Part shown: positions 27,432 to 36,969 of the stretch, piece after piece
Numbering within the stretch: the first letter of the stretch is position 1
Layout of the letters: the number at the start of each line of letters is the position of its first letter
Assembly (NCBI RefSeq): GCF_037120725.1
Contig: NZ_JBBAXC010000002.1
Location: 281,021-345,020 of the forward strand
Origin: Bacillus spongiae
GTDB taxonomy: Bacteria > Bacillota > Bacilli > Bacillales > Bacillaceae_K
Direction: 5' to 3'
DNA: 64,000 nt
The notes under the pieces: model-generated
Seen by the model: only the letters and a program-made list of their open reading frames with translations
Databases searched by the model: none
Told to the model about the DNA's origin: nothing
Program-made: the position numbers and the translations under genes

Positions 27432-29024
27432 ATGAATGACACATTAATAAAGATTAGAGAAAAAACAACAGCCTTCTGGGCTTCGAAAACGAACAAGCAA
27501 AAATGGATGATGGGAATTATCGTAGTATTAGCTATAGTCATCATCGCAGTTGTTAGTTATTTTGCATCAAAAACAACGCTCGAACCACTATATAGTAATT
27601 TAACTCCTTCTGAAACAGGTTCGATTAAAGAGAATTTAGATGCACGAGGAATTAGTTCTCAAATTGCTGAAGGCGGATCAACGATAATGGTACCGAAAGA
27701 GATGGTGGATACGTTAAAAGTTGAGTTGGCTGCCGAAGGGATACCGAAATCGGGTAGTATTGATTATTCTTTTTTTAGCCAAAACGCTGGTTTCGGAATG
27801 ACAGATAATGAATTTAATGTATTGAAATTAGATGCGCTTCAATCTGAGCTTGCGGAATTAATGAAAGGAATTGAAGGAGTACAGGATGCGAAGGTAATGG
27901 TTTCCTTACCGGAAAAAAGTGTTTTCGTAGACGACTCTAGTGAACAAGCTTCAGCTTCTATTGTTTTAAATACATTACCTGGTCAAAATTTTGAGGAAAA
28001 ACAAATCTCTGCTCTTTATCACTTAGTTTCAAAAAGTGTGCCAAATCTTCCGACTGAAAACATTGTTATTACAAACCAATACTTCGAATATTTCGATTTG
28101 AATGGCGCTAATAATAATGCCTTTGCTGGAGAGGTAACGGACCAAATGGGGATTAAGAAACAAATTGAACGGGATCTTCAACGACAGGTTCAGAATATGT
28201 TAGGTACGTTAATTGGTTACGATAAAGTCGTCGTTTCAGTAACGGCTGACATTGACTTTACTCGGGAAAATAGAGAGGTCAACTTAGTTGAACCAGTTGA
28301 TGAAGAAAATGTTGAAGGAATAACCATTAGTGCACAAAGAATATCGGAAACTTTCTCAGGAAATGGGAATGTTGCCGGTGGGGTTCCGATTGCAGAAGAC
28401 CCAGCTGATTCTTTAGGAAGCTCCTACGTTGAAGGCTCATCAGAAAATGGAGATTATGAAAGAGTAGAAGAAACGATTAATAATGAAGTAAATCGAATTC
28501 GGAAAGAAATTATTGAAAGCCCTTATAAAATTAGAGATTTAGGAATTCAAGTAATGGTTGAGCCACCAAACCCTGAGGACTTGAATTCTTTACCAGAGGA
28601 GAGTAAGAACGACATTTCACAAATCTTGTCTACTATTGTTAGGACGTCAATAGATAAAGAGTCTGGGACAGATGTATCGGAACAAGCGATTCAAGATAAA
28701 ATTGTCGTCTCCGTTCAACGATTTAATGGAAAGACGGAATTTTCTCCACCAAATTCTCCTTACCTACCATGGTGGGTATACGTAATCGGTGGAGTATTAC
28801 TCGTAGCCATTATTCTATTAATTATCATCATTCTACGGATTAGAAAGAAGAAGGTTGAAGAGGAAATGGAGCTTGAACAAGAACCGTTGCCTATTCATAT
28901 TCCTGATGTAAATGAAAGCACTGAAACAGAATCTTCCCTGAGAAGAAAACAAATAGAGAAAATGGCGAAAGAAAATCCAGATGAATTCGCTAAATTACTA
29001 CGCACTTGGTTAACTGAAGAGTAG
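27432..29024 (+). CDS. fliF: Flagellar M-ring protein FliF
   Basis: MS-ring subunit (530 aa) in the cytoplasmic membrane, platform for rotor and export gate. Two transmembrane segments are visible, at about 25-47 and about 440-465, bracketing the periplasmic-type ring-building domains (EPLYSNLTPSETG, LDALQSELAELMKGIEGV). The C-terminal cytoplasmic tail ends with EFAKLLRTWLTEE, the FliG-binding part. ATG at 27432 follows GGGGGA; in-frame codons further upstream lack a ribosome binding site. Confidence 0.97.
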   Translation: MNDTLIKIREKTTAFWASKTNKQKWMMGIIVVLAIVIIAVVSYFASKTTLEPLYSNLTPSETGSIKENLDARGISSQIAEGGSTIMVPKEMVDTLKVELAAEGIPKSGSIDYSFFSQNAGFGMTDNEFNVLKLDALQSELAELMKGIEGVQDAKVMVSLPEKSVFVDDSSEQASASIVLNTLPGQNFEEKQISALYHLVSKSVPNLPTENIVITNQYFEYFDLNGANNNAFAGEVTDQMGIKKQIERDLQRQVQNMLGTLIGYDKVVVSVTADIDFTRENREVNLVEPVDEENVEGITISAQRISETFSGNGNVAGGVPIAEDPADSLGSSYVEGSSENGDYERVEETINNEVNRIRKEIIESPYKIRDLGIQVMVEPPNPEDLNSLPEESKNDISQILSTIVRTSIDKESGTDVSEQAIQDKIVVSVQRFNGKTEFSPPNSPYLPWWVYVIGGVLLVAIILLIIIILRIRKKKVEEEMELEQEPLPIHIPDVNESTETESSLRRKQIEKMAKENPDEFAKLLRTWLTEE

Positions 29025-29036
29025 GAGGAATTGACA

Positions 29037-30047
29037 ATGAATAAAAATAATCAATTAACAGGAAAGCAAAAAGCCGCTATCCTCCTTATCTCATTAGGTA
29101 CAGATGTCGCCTCATCGGTCTATCAACATTTATCAGAAGAAGAAATAGAAAAACTAACGCTTGAAATTTCAGGGGTAAAAAAAGTTCAAGCGGAATCGAA
29201 AGAAGACATATTAGAAGAATTTCATAGCCTTGCTCTTGCTCAAGACTATATTAGTCAAGGTGGTATTGGCTATGCCAAAAGGGTACTCGAAAAAGCGTTA
29301 GGAGCAGAGCAAGCAACGAATATCATCAATCGACTGACGTCATCGCTGCAAGTGAAACCATTTGATTTTGCGAGAAAAGCTGATGCAGCTCAAATATTAA
29401 ATTTTATTCAAAACGAACACCCGCAAACGATTGCTCTTATTCTGTCATATTTAGATCCGCAACCAGCAGGACAAATATTATCTGAACTACCTCAAGAGGT
29501 TCAAGCGGATATTGCGAAAAGGATTGCCTTAATGGATAGTACTTCACCAGAAATTATTAGTGAAGTGGAAGCAATTCTTGAAAGGAAATTATCAGCGACT
29601 GTTACTCAAGATTACACGCAAACGGGCGGAGTTGAAACGGTAGTTGAAGTATTAAATGGGGTGGATCGTTCCACAGAAAAAACGATTTTAGACTCGCTAG
29701 AAATTCAAGACCCTGAACTTGCAGAGGAAATTAAGAAACGAATGTTTGTATTTGAGGATATTGTTACGCTAGATAATCGAGCGATTCAACGTGTTATTCG
29801 TGATTGTGAAAATGAAGACCTATTATTATCACTTAAAGTTTCAAGTGAAGAAGTCAAAGGTGTTATTTATAAAAATATTTCTAAACGTATGGTGGACAGC
29901 TTTAAGGAAGAAATGGAGTTTATGGGGCCCGTCCGCTTGCGGGATGTTGAAGAAGCACAGTCACGCATTGTCGCTATCATTCGCCGCTTAGAAGATGCAG
30001 GAGAAATCATCATTGCTCGTGGCGGAGGAGATGATATTATTGTCTAG
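29037..30047 (+). CDS. fliG: Flagellar motor switch protein FliG
   Basis: Rotor protein (336 aa) that contacts MotA and sets the direction of rotation. N-terminal FliF-binding domain (LTGKQKAAILLISLG), middle domain with the EHPQT motif (NEHPQTIALILSYL) and C-terminal torque helix containing MFVFEDIVTLDNRAIQRVIRD with the conserved charged residues. ATG at 29037, 8 bases after AGGAGG; the TTG at 29031 is too close to it. The end overlaps fliH. Confidence 0.97.
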   Translation: MNKNNQLTGKQKAAILLISLGTDVASSVYQHLSEEEIEKLTLEISGVKKVQAESKEDILEEFHSLALAQDYISQGGIGYAKRVLEKALGAEQATNIINRLTSSLQVKPFDFARKADAAQILNFIQNEHPQTIALILSYLDPQPAGQILSELPQEVQADIAKRIALMDSTSPEIISEVEAILERKLSATVTQDYTQTGGVETVVEVLNGVDRSTEKTILDSLEIQDPELAEEIKKRMFVFEDIVTLDNRAIQRVIRDCENEDLLLSLKVSSEEVKGVIYKNISKRMVDSFKEEMEFMGPVRLRDVEEAQSRIVAIIRRLEDAGEIIIARGGGDDIIV

Positions 30048-30795
30048 AATTTTTAAGTCACGCCAAACATCAGCGGTGGGGAATCCTTCTCGAGAGATAT
30101 CTTTAAAACGATTTTCGACAACTACGAATGAACAGAAGGAAGAGGAAAGAAAACAAAATCATATACAGTTGCTAGAAGAAGCGAAGCAAGAGGCACTAAG
30201 AATTATTGAAGAGGCTGAATCACATAAGTTAACGATAATTAATGAAGTGAACACTCAAAAACAAGAGTTTAAAAGTCAGTGTGAACTCGCGCTTCAACAA
30301 GCACGGAAAGAAGGATACGATGAAGGTTTTCGACAAGGGAAAGAAGAATCGATTTCTGAATACCAAAACTTGATAGTTGAAGGAAAACAAGTGGTCGAAT
30401 CTTCAAAGGTTGAGTTTCGTCGTCATATTGAAAGTGCAGAAAAGTTAATCCTTAAAACAGCGATAAAATGCGCAGAAAGAATACTTGGAAAGAAACTAAA
30501 AGAAGACCCTAAAACCTTTGTCTCCATTGTGAAGAGAGGCTTAAAAGAAGCGGTAGAGTTGAAAGAAGTTCAAATACATGTTCATCCTTCTAATCATGAC
30601 CTTTTAACTGAATACGATGAAGAAATTCGCAGAATCATTGCACCAAATGCACATTATTATTTATATCCAAATGAAGATATTTCAGAAACGGAATGTATCA
30701 TTGAATCGAATCAAGGGAGAATTATCGTTAGTTTGGACAGCCAATTACAACAATTACAAATAAAACTAATGGAACTTCTTGAAGGAGAACAATAA
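30040..30795 (+). CDS. fliH: Flagellar assembly protein FliH
   Basis: Regulator of the export ATPase FliI (251 aa). Charged N-terminal half with a long helix containing repeated Glu/Lys/Gln pattern (about 35-110, including EGYDEGFRQGKEE), then the V-ATPase-E-like C-terminal domain. The TTG at 30040 is preferred: GGAGGAG ends 9 bases before it, and it gives the MSRIFKS start seen in Bacillus relatives; an in-frame ATG at 30031 directly abuts the ribosome binding site. Overlaps fliG by 8 bases and fliI by 1. Confidence 0.92.
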   Translation: MSRIFKSRQTSAVGNPSREISLKRFSTTTNEQKEEERKQNHIQLLEEAKQEALRIIEEAESHKLTIINEVNTQKQEFKSQCELALQQARKEGYDEGFRQGKEESISEYQNLIVEGKQVVESSKVEFRRHIESAEKLILKTAIKCAERILGKKLKEDPKTFVSIVKRGLKEAVELKEVQIHVHPSNHDLLTEYDEEIRRIIAPNAHYYLYPNEDISETECIIESNQGRIIVSLDSQLQQLQIKLMELLEGEQ

Positions 30796-32126
30796 TGAAG
30801 TTAGTGGATCTAGTAGACGAAATTGATTCAATTAATACATATAAACGTTTCGGCAAAGTAAAACGTGTCATTGGGATTATGATTGAGTCTAAAGGGCCTG
30901 AAAGTGCAATTGGTGAAGTTTGTTATATCCATGTAAAAGGAGTTTCATCTAGGCCAGATCAAAAGATTATTGCTGAGGTGGTTGGGTTTAATGAAGGTTC
31001 TGTATTATTAATGCCTTATTCAATGGTTAATGAGATTTCTCCAGGTAGTTTAGTAGAAGCAACAAGCAAACCACTTGAAGTAAAGGTAGGAATTCCATTA
31101 ATAGGTCAAATTCTCGATTCATTAGGGAATCCATTAACAAATGATTCGTTACCGAGAGGGTTAACCACTACACTAACAGATCGTGTGCCCCCTAATCCGC
31201 TTAGTCGGCCGCCAATCGATGAAAAGATAGAAGTAGGTGTTCGTACAATTGATTCGCTTCTAACAATCGGAAAAGGTCAGCGAGTTGGAATTTTTGCTGG
31301 AAGTGGAGTAGGGAAAAGTACATTGCTTGGTATGATTGCTCGAAACACAAATGCAGATATAAACATAATTGCTTTAATTGGGGAAAGAGGAAGAGAAGTT
31401 AGAGAGTTTATTGAAAGAGACCTTGGTGAGGAAGGGTTAAAGAAATCCATTATTATCGCGGCAACGTCTGATCAACCTGCGTTGATGAGAATAAAAGGAG
31501 CATATACCGCCACAGCCATTGCTGAATACTTCCGAGATAAAGGTTTCAATGTGATGCTTATGATGGATTCCGTTACACGAATAGCCATGGCGCAACGTGA
31601 AATAGGACTTGCTGCTGGTGAACCACCTGCAACAAAAGGGTATACACCATCTGTATTTGCCAGTTTACCAAAATTATTAGAGAGAACAGGAACGAATGAG
31701 CATGGGAGTATTACAGCATTTTACACAGTCTTGGTAGATGGCGACGATATGAATGAGCCGATTGCTGATACCGTTCGAGGTATTTTAGATGGCCATATTG
31801 TTTTAGATCGTTCTATTGCGAACAAAGGTCATTTCCCAGCTATTAATGTATTAAAAAGTGTAAGTCGATTAATGAATCATTTAGCAGATGGTACTCACAA
31901 AATAGCTGCTAGCCGAATACGTGATTTAATCAGTACATATGAGAACTCTGAGGATTTAATCAATATTGGTGCATATAAGAAAGGGACATCTGCTGAAATA
32001 GATGAAGCAATCGCTTATAACCCCAATATTCTATCATTTTTACAACAAGGTACTCATGAAAAAATATCCATCGATACGAGTATTGCCTCTCTCATACATT
32101 TGGCGGAAAAGGGTGAGCTTCTATGA
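30795..32126 (+). CDS. fliI: Flagellum-specific ATPase FliI
   Basis: F1-beta-like ATPase (443 aa) of the flagellar type III export apparatus. Walker A GSGVGKST with Lys174, IALIGERGREVREF, Walker B region VMLMMDSVTRIAMAQRE and the PPATKGYTPSVFASLPKLLER segment are intact. Starts inside the fliH stop (TAATG) and ends inside the fliJ start (ATGA), so fliH-fliI-fliJ are tightly coupled. Confidence 0.98.
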   Translation: MKLVDLVDEIDSINTYKRFGKVKRVIGIMIESKGPESAIGEVCYIHVKGVSSRPDQKIIAEVVGFNEGSVLLMPYSMVNEISPGSLVEATSKPLEVKVGIPLIGQILDSLGNPLTNDSLPRGLTTTLTDRVPPNPLSRPPIDEKIEVGVRTIDSLLTIGKGQRVGIFAGSGVGKSTLLGMIARNTNADINIIALIGERGREVREFIERDLGEEGLKKSIIIAATSDQPALMRIKGAYTATAIAEYFRDKGFNVMLMMDSVTRIAMAQREIGLAAGEPPATKGYTPSVFASLPKLLERTGTNEHGSITAFYTVLVDGDDMNEPIADTVRGILDGHIVLDRSIANKGHFPAINVLKSVSRLMNHLADGTHKIAASRIRDLISTYENSEDLINIGAYKKGTSAEIDEAIAYNPNILSFLQQGTHEKISIDTSIASLIHLAEKGELL

Positions 32127-32572
32127 AAAAGTTTCAGTTTAAGTTCGATAAGGTCTTAATTTTGAAAGAACAGGAAAAAGAAGAAACTGTTTATCATTTT
32201 CAAGATAGTGTTCGACAATTTGAAAAAACGGCAGAGAAACTATACAACGCTTTGAAGAAAAAAGAGGACTTAGAAACCTACCAATCAAATCAACTTGTCA
32301 ATGGATTTCCTGTACAAGAGGTGCGCCATTACCAAATGTTTATCACTAACTTGGAAAAGTCTATTGTTTTTTATCAAGATCAAGTAATAAAAGCTAGAAA
32401 CAAAATGAAGTGGCTAGAACAGAAAGTAACGGAAAAAAACATCGAAGTAAAGCAGTATGAAAAGATGAAAGAAAATGATTATAAAGTATTTACGATTAAC
32501 CAACAAAAGCAAGAAAACAAAGTATTAGACGAGTTATCGGTCATGAAATACGTGAACCGCGAAATTAGGTGA
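32123..32572 (+). CDS. fliJ: Flagellar export chaperone FliJ
   Basis: Coiled-coil protein (149 aa) of the export apparatus, related to ATP synthase gamma. The whole chain is predicted helical with many Lys/Glu/Gln; begins MKKFQFKFDKVLILKEQEKE, a typical FliJ N-terminus. Its ATG overlaps the fliI stop by four bases. Short and divergent, as usual for the family; identification rests on position and pattern. Confidence 0.92.
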   Translation: MKKFQFKFDKVLILKEQEKEETVYHFQDSVRQFEKTAEKLYNALKKKEDLETYQSNQLVNGFPVQEVRHYQMFITNLEKSIVFYQDQVIKARNKMKWLEQKVTEKNIEVKQYEKMKENDYKVFTINQQKQENKVLDELSVMKYVNREIR

Positions 32573-32576
32573 TTTT

Positions 32577-33164
32577 ATGGAAAAGAAAGAAAAAGTTCAA
32601 CAAGATAAACCATTTAATCTATTCCAATGGGTTTTTTTAGTCATAATATTCCCTATTTTTGTTGTAATCATTATTGTCCTTTTAATTGCAACAGCAGCAG
32701 ATATTAATGTGTTCGACAAAATGAATGAAATGAGTCAGAAAATACCACTCCTTTCAAAGGTAATCGAAGAAGACAATGTTCAGGAAGATGGAGCAATGGT
32801 TATCAATCTTCAAGCCGAACTACAGGATAAAGAGGCTAGAATTACTCAACTGGAAAACGAACTAAATAAACAATCAAATAAATTAGAACAAGCTTCATTA
32901 AAGGAACAGCAATTGCAAGAACAAATGGATGAGTTTCAACAAATTCAGGAAAATAATAAACGTGAAGCAAAAGAAATCATCACTTCTTATGAAGAAATGT
33001 CTGCTAAAAGTGCGGCGAACATTCTTGTAGAGATGGAAGAAGAAGAGGCATTGTGGATTCTTTCAAAAATTAAGTCTGAACAATTAGCGAAGATTCTCGA
33101 AAAACTGCCGCCTGAAACGGCAGCGATATTCACTGAAAAACTTTCGATTCAAACAGAAACTTAA
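32577..33164 (+). CDS. ylxF: YlxF-type MotE-like membrane protein
   Basis: 195-residue protein with one N-terminal transmembrane helix (about 15-40), an extracytoplasmic-type coiled coil (about 75-125) and a C-terminal MgtE N-domain-like segment (SAKSAANILVEMEEEEALWILSKIKSEQLAKILEKLPPE region; key Ala-Ala-Asn-Ile-Leu and Glu-Leu-Pro-like repeats). It is the YlxF family, always between fliJ and fliK in Bacillus, of unclear role; relatives named MotE assist the flagellar motor in other bacteria. Confidence 0.85.
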   Translation: MEKKEKVQQDKPFNLFQWVFLVIIFPIFVVIIIVLLIATAADINVFDKMNEMSQKIPLLSKVIEEDNVQEDGAMVINLQAELQDKEARITQLENELNKQSNKLEQASLKEQQLQEQMDEFQQIQENNKREAKEIITSYEEMSAKSAANILVEMEEEEALWILSKIKSEQLAKILEKLPPETAAIFTEKLSIQTET

Positions 33165-33193
33165 TTCAGTTCTATTTGAAAGGAGGTGAACAT

Positions 33194-34399
33194 ATGAATT
33201 TAGGCTCGATTCAGACACAAGTACAAACTCTTCAGCAAATAGAACTTAGTGGGATGAACAGTAAATCGTTAGCAACCAATTCATTTATAAATGTTCTATC
33301 ACAATTAAATGGAAGCGCAAAAGAAGAAAATCCTGAACAAGTAGAAAGTGTTGAAGAGCTAAAAGCACTATTAAATATAGTGCAAGGGAACCATGACATA
33401 CCGCTAGACACGAAACGAAATCAAGAGCCTACTCTTTCCAAAATTGCTGAATTAATGAATATGCCTAGAGAAGAAATCGAACATGAAATTACAAGTATGG
33501 TACATAAAATAGCTCAGGACTTGGGGATATCAAAGGAAGAGTATGCCGACCTACCAGAAGAAGAAATCATTCCATTTCTCGTTGAGATAATGGCAAAATT
33601 GACGCAAGATCAATTGCAAAAATACAGTGCAAACGAACTGTCAACACCTATCCAAGCTACAAAGATACGATTAGCATTGGTAGAAAATCAAGATCAAACA
33701 CTAGAAATGTCAATGAGAGCTTCAAATATGAAGCAAGATTTGCAACAGCTTGTAGGAAAAATTGAATCCATTATAAAAAATTCTTTTTCAAAAGAATCCA
33801 TTTTACAACTGGCCTTTCGTTCTACACTCCCTACTGATGGTAATGGAATTGAAATGTCTAATAAAGGAATCGTTACGCAAGAGGGAAAGTCGTCAGGACA
33901 TCAGCTAGACGTATTGACACTACCTTCAAGAATCATGCAGCAAGAGTTACATTTAACGAAGGCTGAAAGTCTTTCATATGAAAAATTCGTTAAGGAATTT
34001 TCTTCAGTATTATCAAGAGCACAATTTGGGAAGCTCCCAAATATGAATAAACTGTTAATTAAACTATATCCTGAAGAATTAGGAAGTTTACGAATAGAAC
34101 TTCTTCACAAGAACGGATTAATGACAGCAAGAATTTTGACTTCTACTATTGCGGCAAAGGAGTTAATAGATTCCCAGTTGCATGGACTTAAACAAGCATT
34201 TCAGCAACAAAACCTTCAGGTTGAAAAAATGGAAGTTCAACAGATGCTGTCAGATGAATTGAGACAGGACAAAGGAAATCAAAAACAACAAAATCATCAA
34301 CAACATCAAAAACAAAAACAGAATTCAGATAGCCAAGAATTTTCAGATCAAAATTCTTTTGAGAGCTTTAAAGAGCTTCTATTAAATATTGAGATATAG
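33194..34399 (+). CDS. fliK: Flagellar hook-length control protein FliK
   Basis: Secreted ruler protein (401 aa) that measures the hook and switches export specificity through FlhB. The C-terminal domain contains the conserved KLYPEELGSLRIELLHKNG (about 291-309) followed by a Gln/His-rich tail. ATG at 33194, 5 bases after AGGAGGTGA; this start removes six upstream residues that would cover the ribosome binding site. The N-terminal two-thirds is poorly conserved, as expected. Confidence 0.93.
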   Translation: MNLGSIQTQVQTLQQIELSGMNSKSLATNSFINVLSQLNGSAKEENPEQVESVEELKALLNIVQGNHDIPLDTKRNQEPTLSKIAELMNMPREEIEHEITSMVHKIAQDLGISKEEYADLPEEEIIPFLVEIMAKLTQDQLQKYSANELSTPIQATKIRLALVENQDQTLEMSMRASNMKQDLQQLVGKIESIIKNSFSKESILQLAFRSTLPTDGNGIEMSNKGIVTQEGKSSGHQLDVLTLPSRIMQQELHLTKAESLSYEKFVKEFSSVLSRAQFGKLPNMNKLLIKLYPEELGSLRIELLHKNGLMTARILTSTIAAKELIDSQLHGLKQAFQQQNLQVEKMEVQQMLSDELRQDKGNQKQQNHQQHQKQKQNSDSQEFSDQNSFESFKELLLNIEI

Positions 34400-34408
34400 G
34401 TGATGGAG

Positions 34409-35026
34409 ATGAGTAATACGATTGATTCTACGCTTCTGCTCTCTTCTTATCAAGCAGAACAGAGAGAAACAAGCGGAGAGATATTAGGGAAAGATGATTT
34501 TTTGAAAATTCTAATGACGCAATTACAAAATCAGGATCCATTAAATCCAATGCAAGATAAAGATTTTATTGCGCAAATGGCTACTTTTTCTTCATTAGAA
34601 CAAATGACCAATCTAGGGAAGTCAATGGATAACTTGGTAGAAGTACAAAAACAAAATCAATTGATTTCCTATAATCAGTTTGTTGGAAAAGAAGTAACTT
34701 GGCATCAAATTAATGAGGACGATGCAATTATAGAAGGAACGGGCAAGATTACCGGTGTGAAGTTTGGCGTAGATTCTGTTGAATTCACATTAGATGATGG
34801 AACCGTTTTAACTCCAAGTAATATAAGCGAAGTGAATCATTTCGTTCAAGGAAATGATTTGGTCGAAGCTAGCCATTTAATTGGGAGAAATGTTGGTTGG
34901 ATTAATAATCAAGGAGTAGAAGAAGTTGGAAGTGTGCTATCGGTATTTCAAAAAGATGGAGAAATTTGGCTTCGCTTTCTTGATGAAAGAGAAATTGAGG
35001 CTAGTCAGCTTACTAAAATTGAATAA
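34409..35026 (+). CDS. flgD: Flagellar hook capping protein FlgD
   Basis: Hook-cap scaffold (205 aa) needed to polymerise FlgE. Conserved N-terminal [18 protein letters not shown] (about 28-45) followed by [17 protein letters not shown]. The ATG at 34409 gives the best ribosome binding site spacing (AGGTGATGGAG); an in-frame GTG at 34400 and ATG at 34403 lie within it. Followed by the small TIGR02530-type gene and flgE. Confidence 0.95.
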   Translation: MSNTIDSTLLLSSYQAEQRETSGEILGKDDFLKILMTQLQNQDPLNPMQDKDFIAQMATFSSLEQMTNLGKSMDNLVEVQKQNQLISYNQFVGKEVTWHQINEDDAIIEGTGKITGVKFGVDSVEFTLDDGTVLTPSNISEVNHFVQGNDLVEASHLIGRNVGWINNQGVEEVGSVLSVFQKDGEIWLRFLDEREIEASQLTKIE

Positions 35027-35038
35027 AGGAGTGGTCGT

Positions 35039-35431
35039 TTGGAAAAGCGTTATATTCATGCGCTACCAATACAACCTACTACACGCAACTATCTACCTAA
35101 GAAAAGTTCAAAAGGTATTCAGACGGATAATCCCTTTGCCAACCATTTAAAAGCTGCGCTCGATAAGCCTACCTCCTTAACGATCAGTAAGCACGCAAGG
35201 GAGCGAATTGAAAATCGTGCTATTAGCTTATCGGCTAATGATTGGCTTTTAATTGAAGAAAAGATTGCCCAAGCCAAAGAGATGGGAATAAATGAGTCTC
35301 TTGTAATGGTTAAAGATGTAGCATTTATTATTAGTGTAACAAATGAAACCGTTATTACTGCGATGAACAGGGAAGAAGCAGCGTCTCAAATTTTTACGAA
35401 TATTGATGGAGCCATCTTATTGGAAACATAA
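35039..35431 (+). CDS. Flagellar operon protein, TIGR02530 family
   Basis: 130-residue conserved protein found between flgD and flgE in Firmicutes. The core LTISKHARERIENRAISLSAN is the family signature (Lys-His-Ala-x-x-Arg-x-x-x-Arg), followed by a mixed alpha/beta region ending in a hydrophobic strand. Function not established; position between hook cap and hook protein suggests a role in hook assembly or its control. TTG start at 35039, 7 bases after AAAGGAG. Confidence 0.85.
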   Translation: MEKRYIHALPIQPTTRNYLPKKSSKGIQTDNPFANHLKAALDKPTSLTISKHARERIENRAISLSANDWLLIEEKIAQAKEMGINESLVMVKDVAFIISVTNETVITAMNREEAASQIFTNIDGAILLET

Positions 35432-35432
35432 A

Positions 35433-35483
35433 GGCTGGACCAACTCTTGGAAGCCGGTAGCTGTGGAATGACAGAAGCAGCTA
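35433..35483 (+). other. Two hairpins before flgE
   Basis: Nested stem GGCT..AGCC enclosing CCAA ctc TTGG (35433-35455), then TAGCTG (35458-35463) / CAGCTA (35478-35483) with a 14-base loop. No T-run follows, so they are not terminators; they could stabilise or mark a processing point of the mRNA ahead of the abundant hook protein message. Confidence 0.5.
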
Positions 35484-35502
35484 AATCGAAAGGGGAAGAA
35501 AT

Positions 35503-36714
35503 ATGATACGTTCAATGTACTCTGGAATTAGTGGAATGAAAAATTTTCAAACTAAATTAGATGTGATAGGCAATAATATTTCCAATGTAAATACGTATGG
35601 GTTTAAAAAAGGAAGAGTAACGTTTCAAGATTTAATGAATCAAACTGTTTCAGGAGCTAGTAGTGCAACTGAAACAAAGGGCGGACAAAACCCTAAGCAA
35701 ATTGGACTTGGTGGAACATTAGCAACAGTGGATCTTATTGATACACAGGGAAGCCTTCAAACGACTGGAAGATCATTAGATGTAGCGATTTCTGGAGACG
35801 GATATTTTGTGACAAGGATGGGTACTGGTGAAGCCTATACTCGAGCTGGGAATTTTTATTTAGATTCAGAAGGTCAGCTTGTAACCGGGAATGGAAGTTT
35901 AGTGCAAGGTTTTTCGGTAGATGGAAATGGAAATATTGATAGAAGTACGTTGACAGATATTACGATTGATACCGATACGACAATGGCGCCACAAGCCACT
36001 GAAGAAGCTTCGTTTGACGGGAATTTGAAGGCGTCAAGCAATACGGACGTTGTCATTGATTTTAAAGTGAAGGACTCACTTGGACAGGATATAGAATTGA
36101 AGTTGACGCTCACAAATCAAGGTAGTAATTCTTGGGGTTATGCTGTTACAACCGCTAACGGAAATGTGGCTCTCACTTCAAACACTGGTAATATCTCTTT
36201 TTCAAATACTGGAGAGTACACAGGTGGTAATGCAACGTTATCCATGGCCTTAACCAATAATGCTTCCTCACCTCAGGACATTGAGTTGGATTTTAGTAAG
36301 CTAACACAATTTGATTCTACTACTTCTGCAAACGTAGAAACTATTGATGGAAATGCAGAAGGGTATCTTGAGAGCTTTAATATTAGTTCTTCTGGAGAAG
36401 TAAATGGGATTTTCTCAAATGGAGAGGTGCGGGTGTTAAGTCAACTCGTAATAGCTACCTTCTCGAATGGAGCAGGACTTCAAAAAACAGGTGAAAATAT
36501 GTATATCACATCTAATAACTCAGGTCTTCCGAATTATGGGATTGCTTCTGAAGGAAGAGGCAGCTTACAATCTGGTGCTCTTGAAATGTCCAATGTTGAT
36601 TTATCCGAAGAGTTTACAGAAATGATTGTCGCTCAACGTGGGTTTCAAGCAAATACTAGGATTATCACAACATCTGATGAAATTCTTCAAGAGTTAGTAA
36701 ACTTAAAACGTTAA
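35503..36714 (+). CDS. flgE: Flagellar hook protein FlgE
   Basis: Hook subunit (403 aa). N-terminal MIRSMYSGISGMKNFQTKLD and GNNISNVNTYGFKK, and C-terminal SNVDLSEEFTEMIVAQRGFQ with the coiled end, are hook/rod signatures. The middle (about 160-290) is a beta-rich, Ser/Thr/Asn-rich surface domain, which makes it larger than the 264-residue B. subtilis protein. Ribosome binding site AAAGGGGAAG. In older Bacillus annotation the same gene is called flgG. Confidence 0.93.
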   Translation: MIRSMYSGISGMKNFQTKLDVIGNNISNVNTYGFKKGRVTFQDLMNQTVSGASSATETKGGQNPKQIGLGGTLATVDLIDTQGSLQTTGRSLDVAISGDGYFVTRMGTGEAYTRAGNFYLDSEGQLVTGNGSLVQGFSVDGNGNIDRSTLTDITIDTDTTMAPQATEEASFDGNLKASSNTDVVIDFKVKDSLGQDIELKLTLTNQGSNSWGYAVTTANGNVALTSNTGNISFSNTGEYTGGNATLSMALTNNASSPQDIELDFSKLTQFDSTTSANVETIDGNAEGYLESFNISSSGEVNGIFSNGEVRVLSQLVIATFSNGAGLQKTGENMYITSNNSGLPNYGIASEGRGSLQSGALEMSNVDLSEEFTEMIVAQRGFQANTRIITTSDEILQELVNLKR

Positions 36715-36747
36715 GGGAGGTAGGAGCCATCCTGCTCTGGCGAGGCT

Positions 36748-36969
36748 ATGATTACAGTCACAAGATTAAATGGGACAACTTTTTGGTTGAATGCTCTTTT
36801 TTTTGAAAGTATTGAAGCGTTACCTGATACAACAATTACGTTAACAAATGGAAAAAAATATGTGGTTAAAGAAAGTGAACAGGAATTGCAAAGTAAAGTT
36901 CTGAAGTTTTATGAGCATGTCAATCTTCTTGGATTAGAGAGGGTGAGGGAAAAGGATGAAACCAAATAA
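36748..36969 (+). CDS. swrD: SwrD / FlbD family flagellar protein
   Basis: 73-residue FlbD-family protein (YlzI/SwrD), reported in B. subtilis to increase flagellar power and support swarming. Begins MITVTRLNGTTFWLNALFFE, with the family pattern Leu-Asn-Gly. The ribosome binding site is unusual: the strong AGGAG (36722-36726) is 21 bases away and can pair into a small hairpin (GGAGC/GCTCT), and only CGAGG lies close to the ATG. It overlaps fliL by 14 bases. Confidence 0.88.
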   Translation: MITVTRLNGTTFWLNALFFESIEALPDTTITLTNGKKYVVKESEQELQSKVLKFYEHVNLLGLERVREKDETK

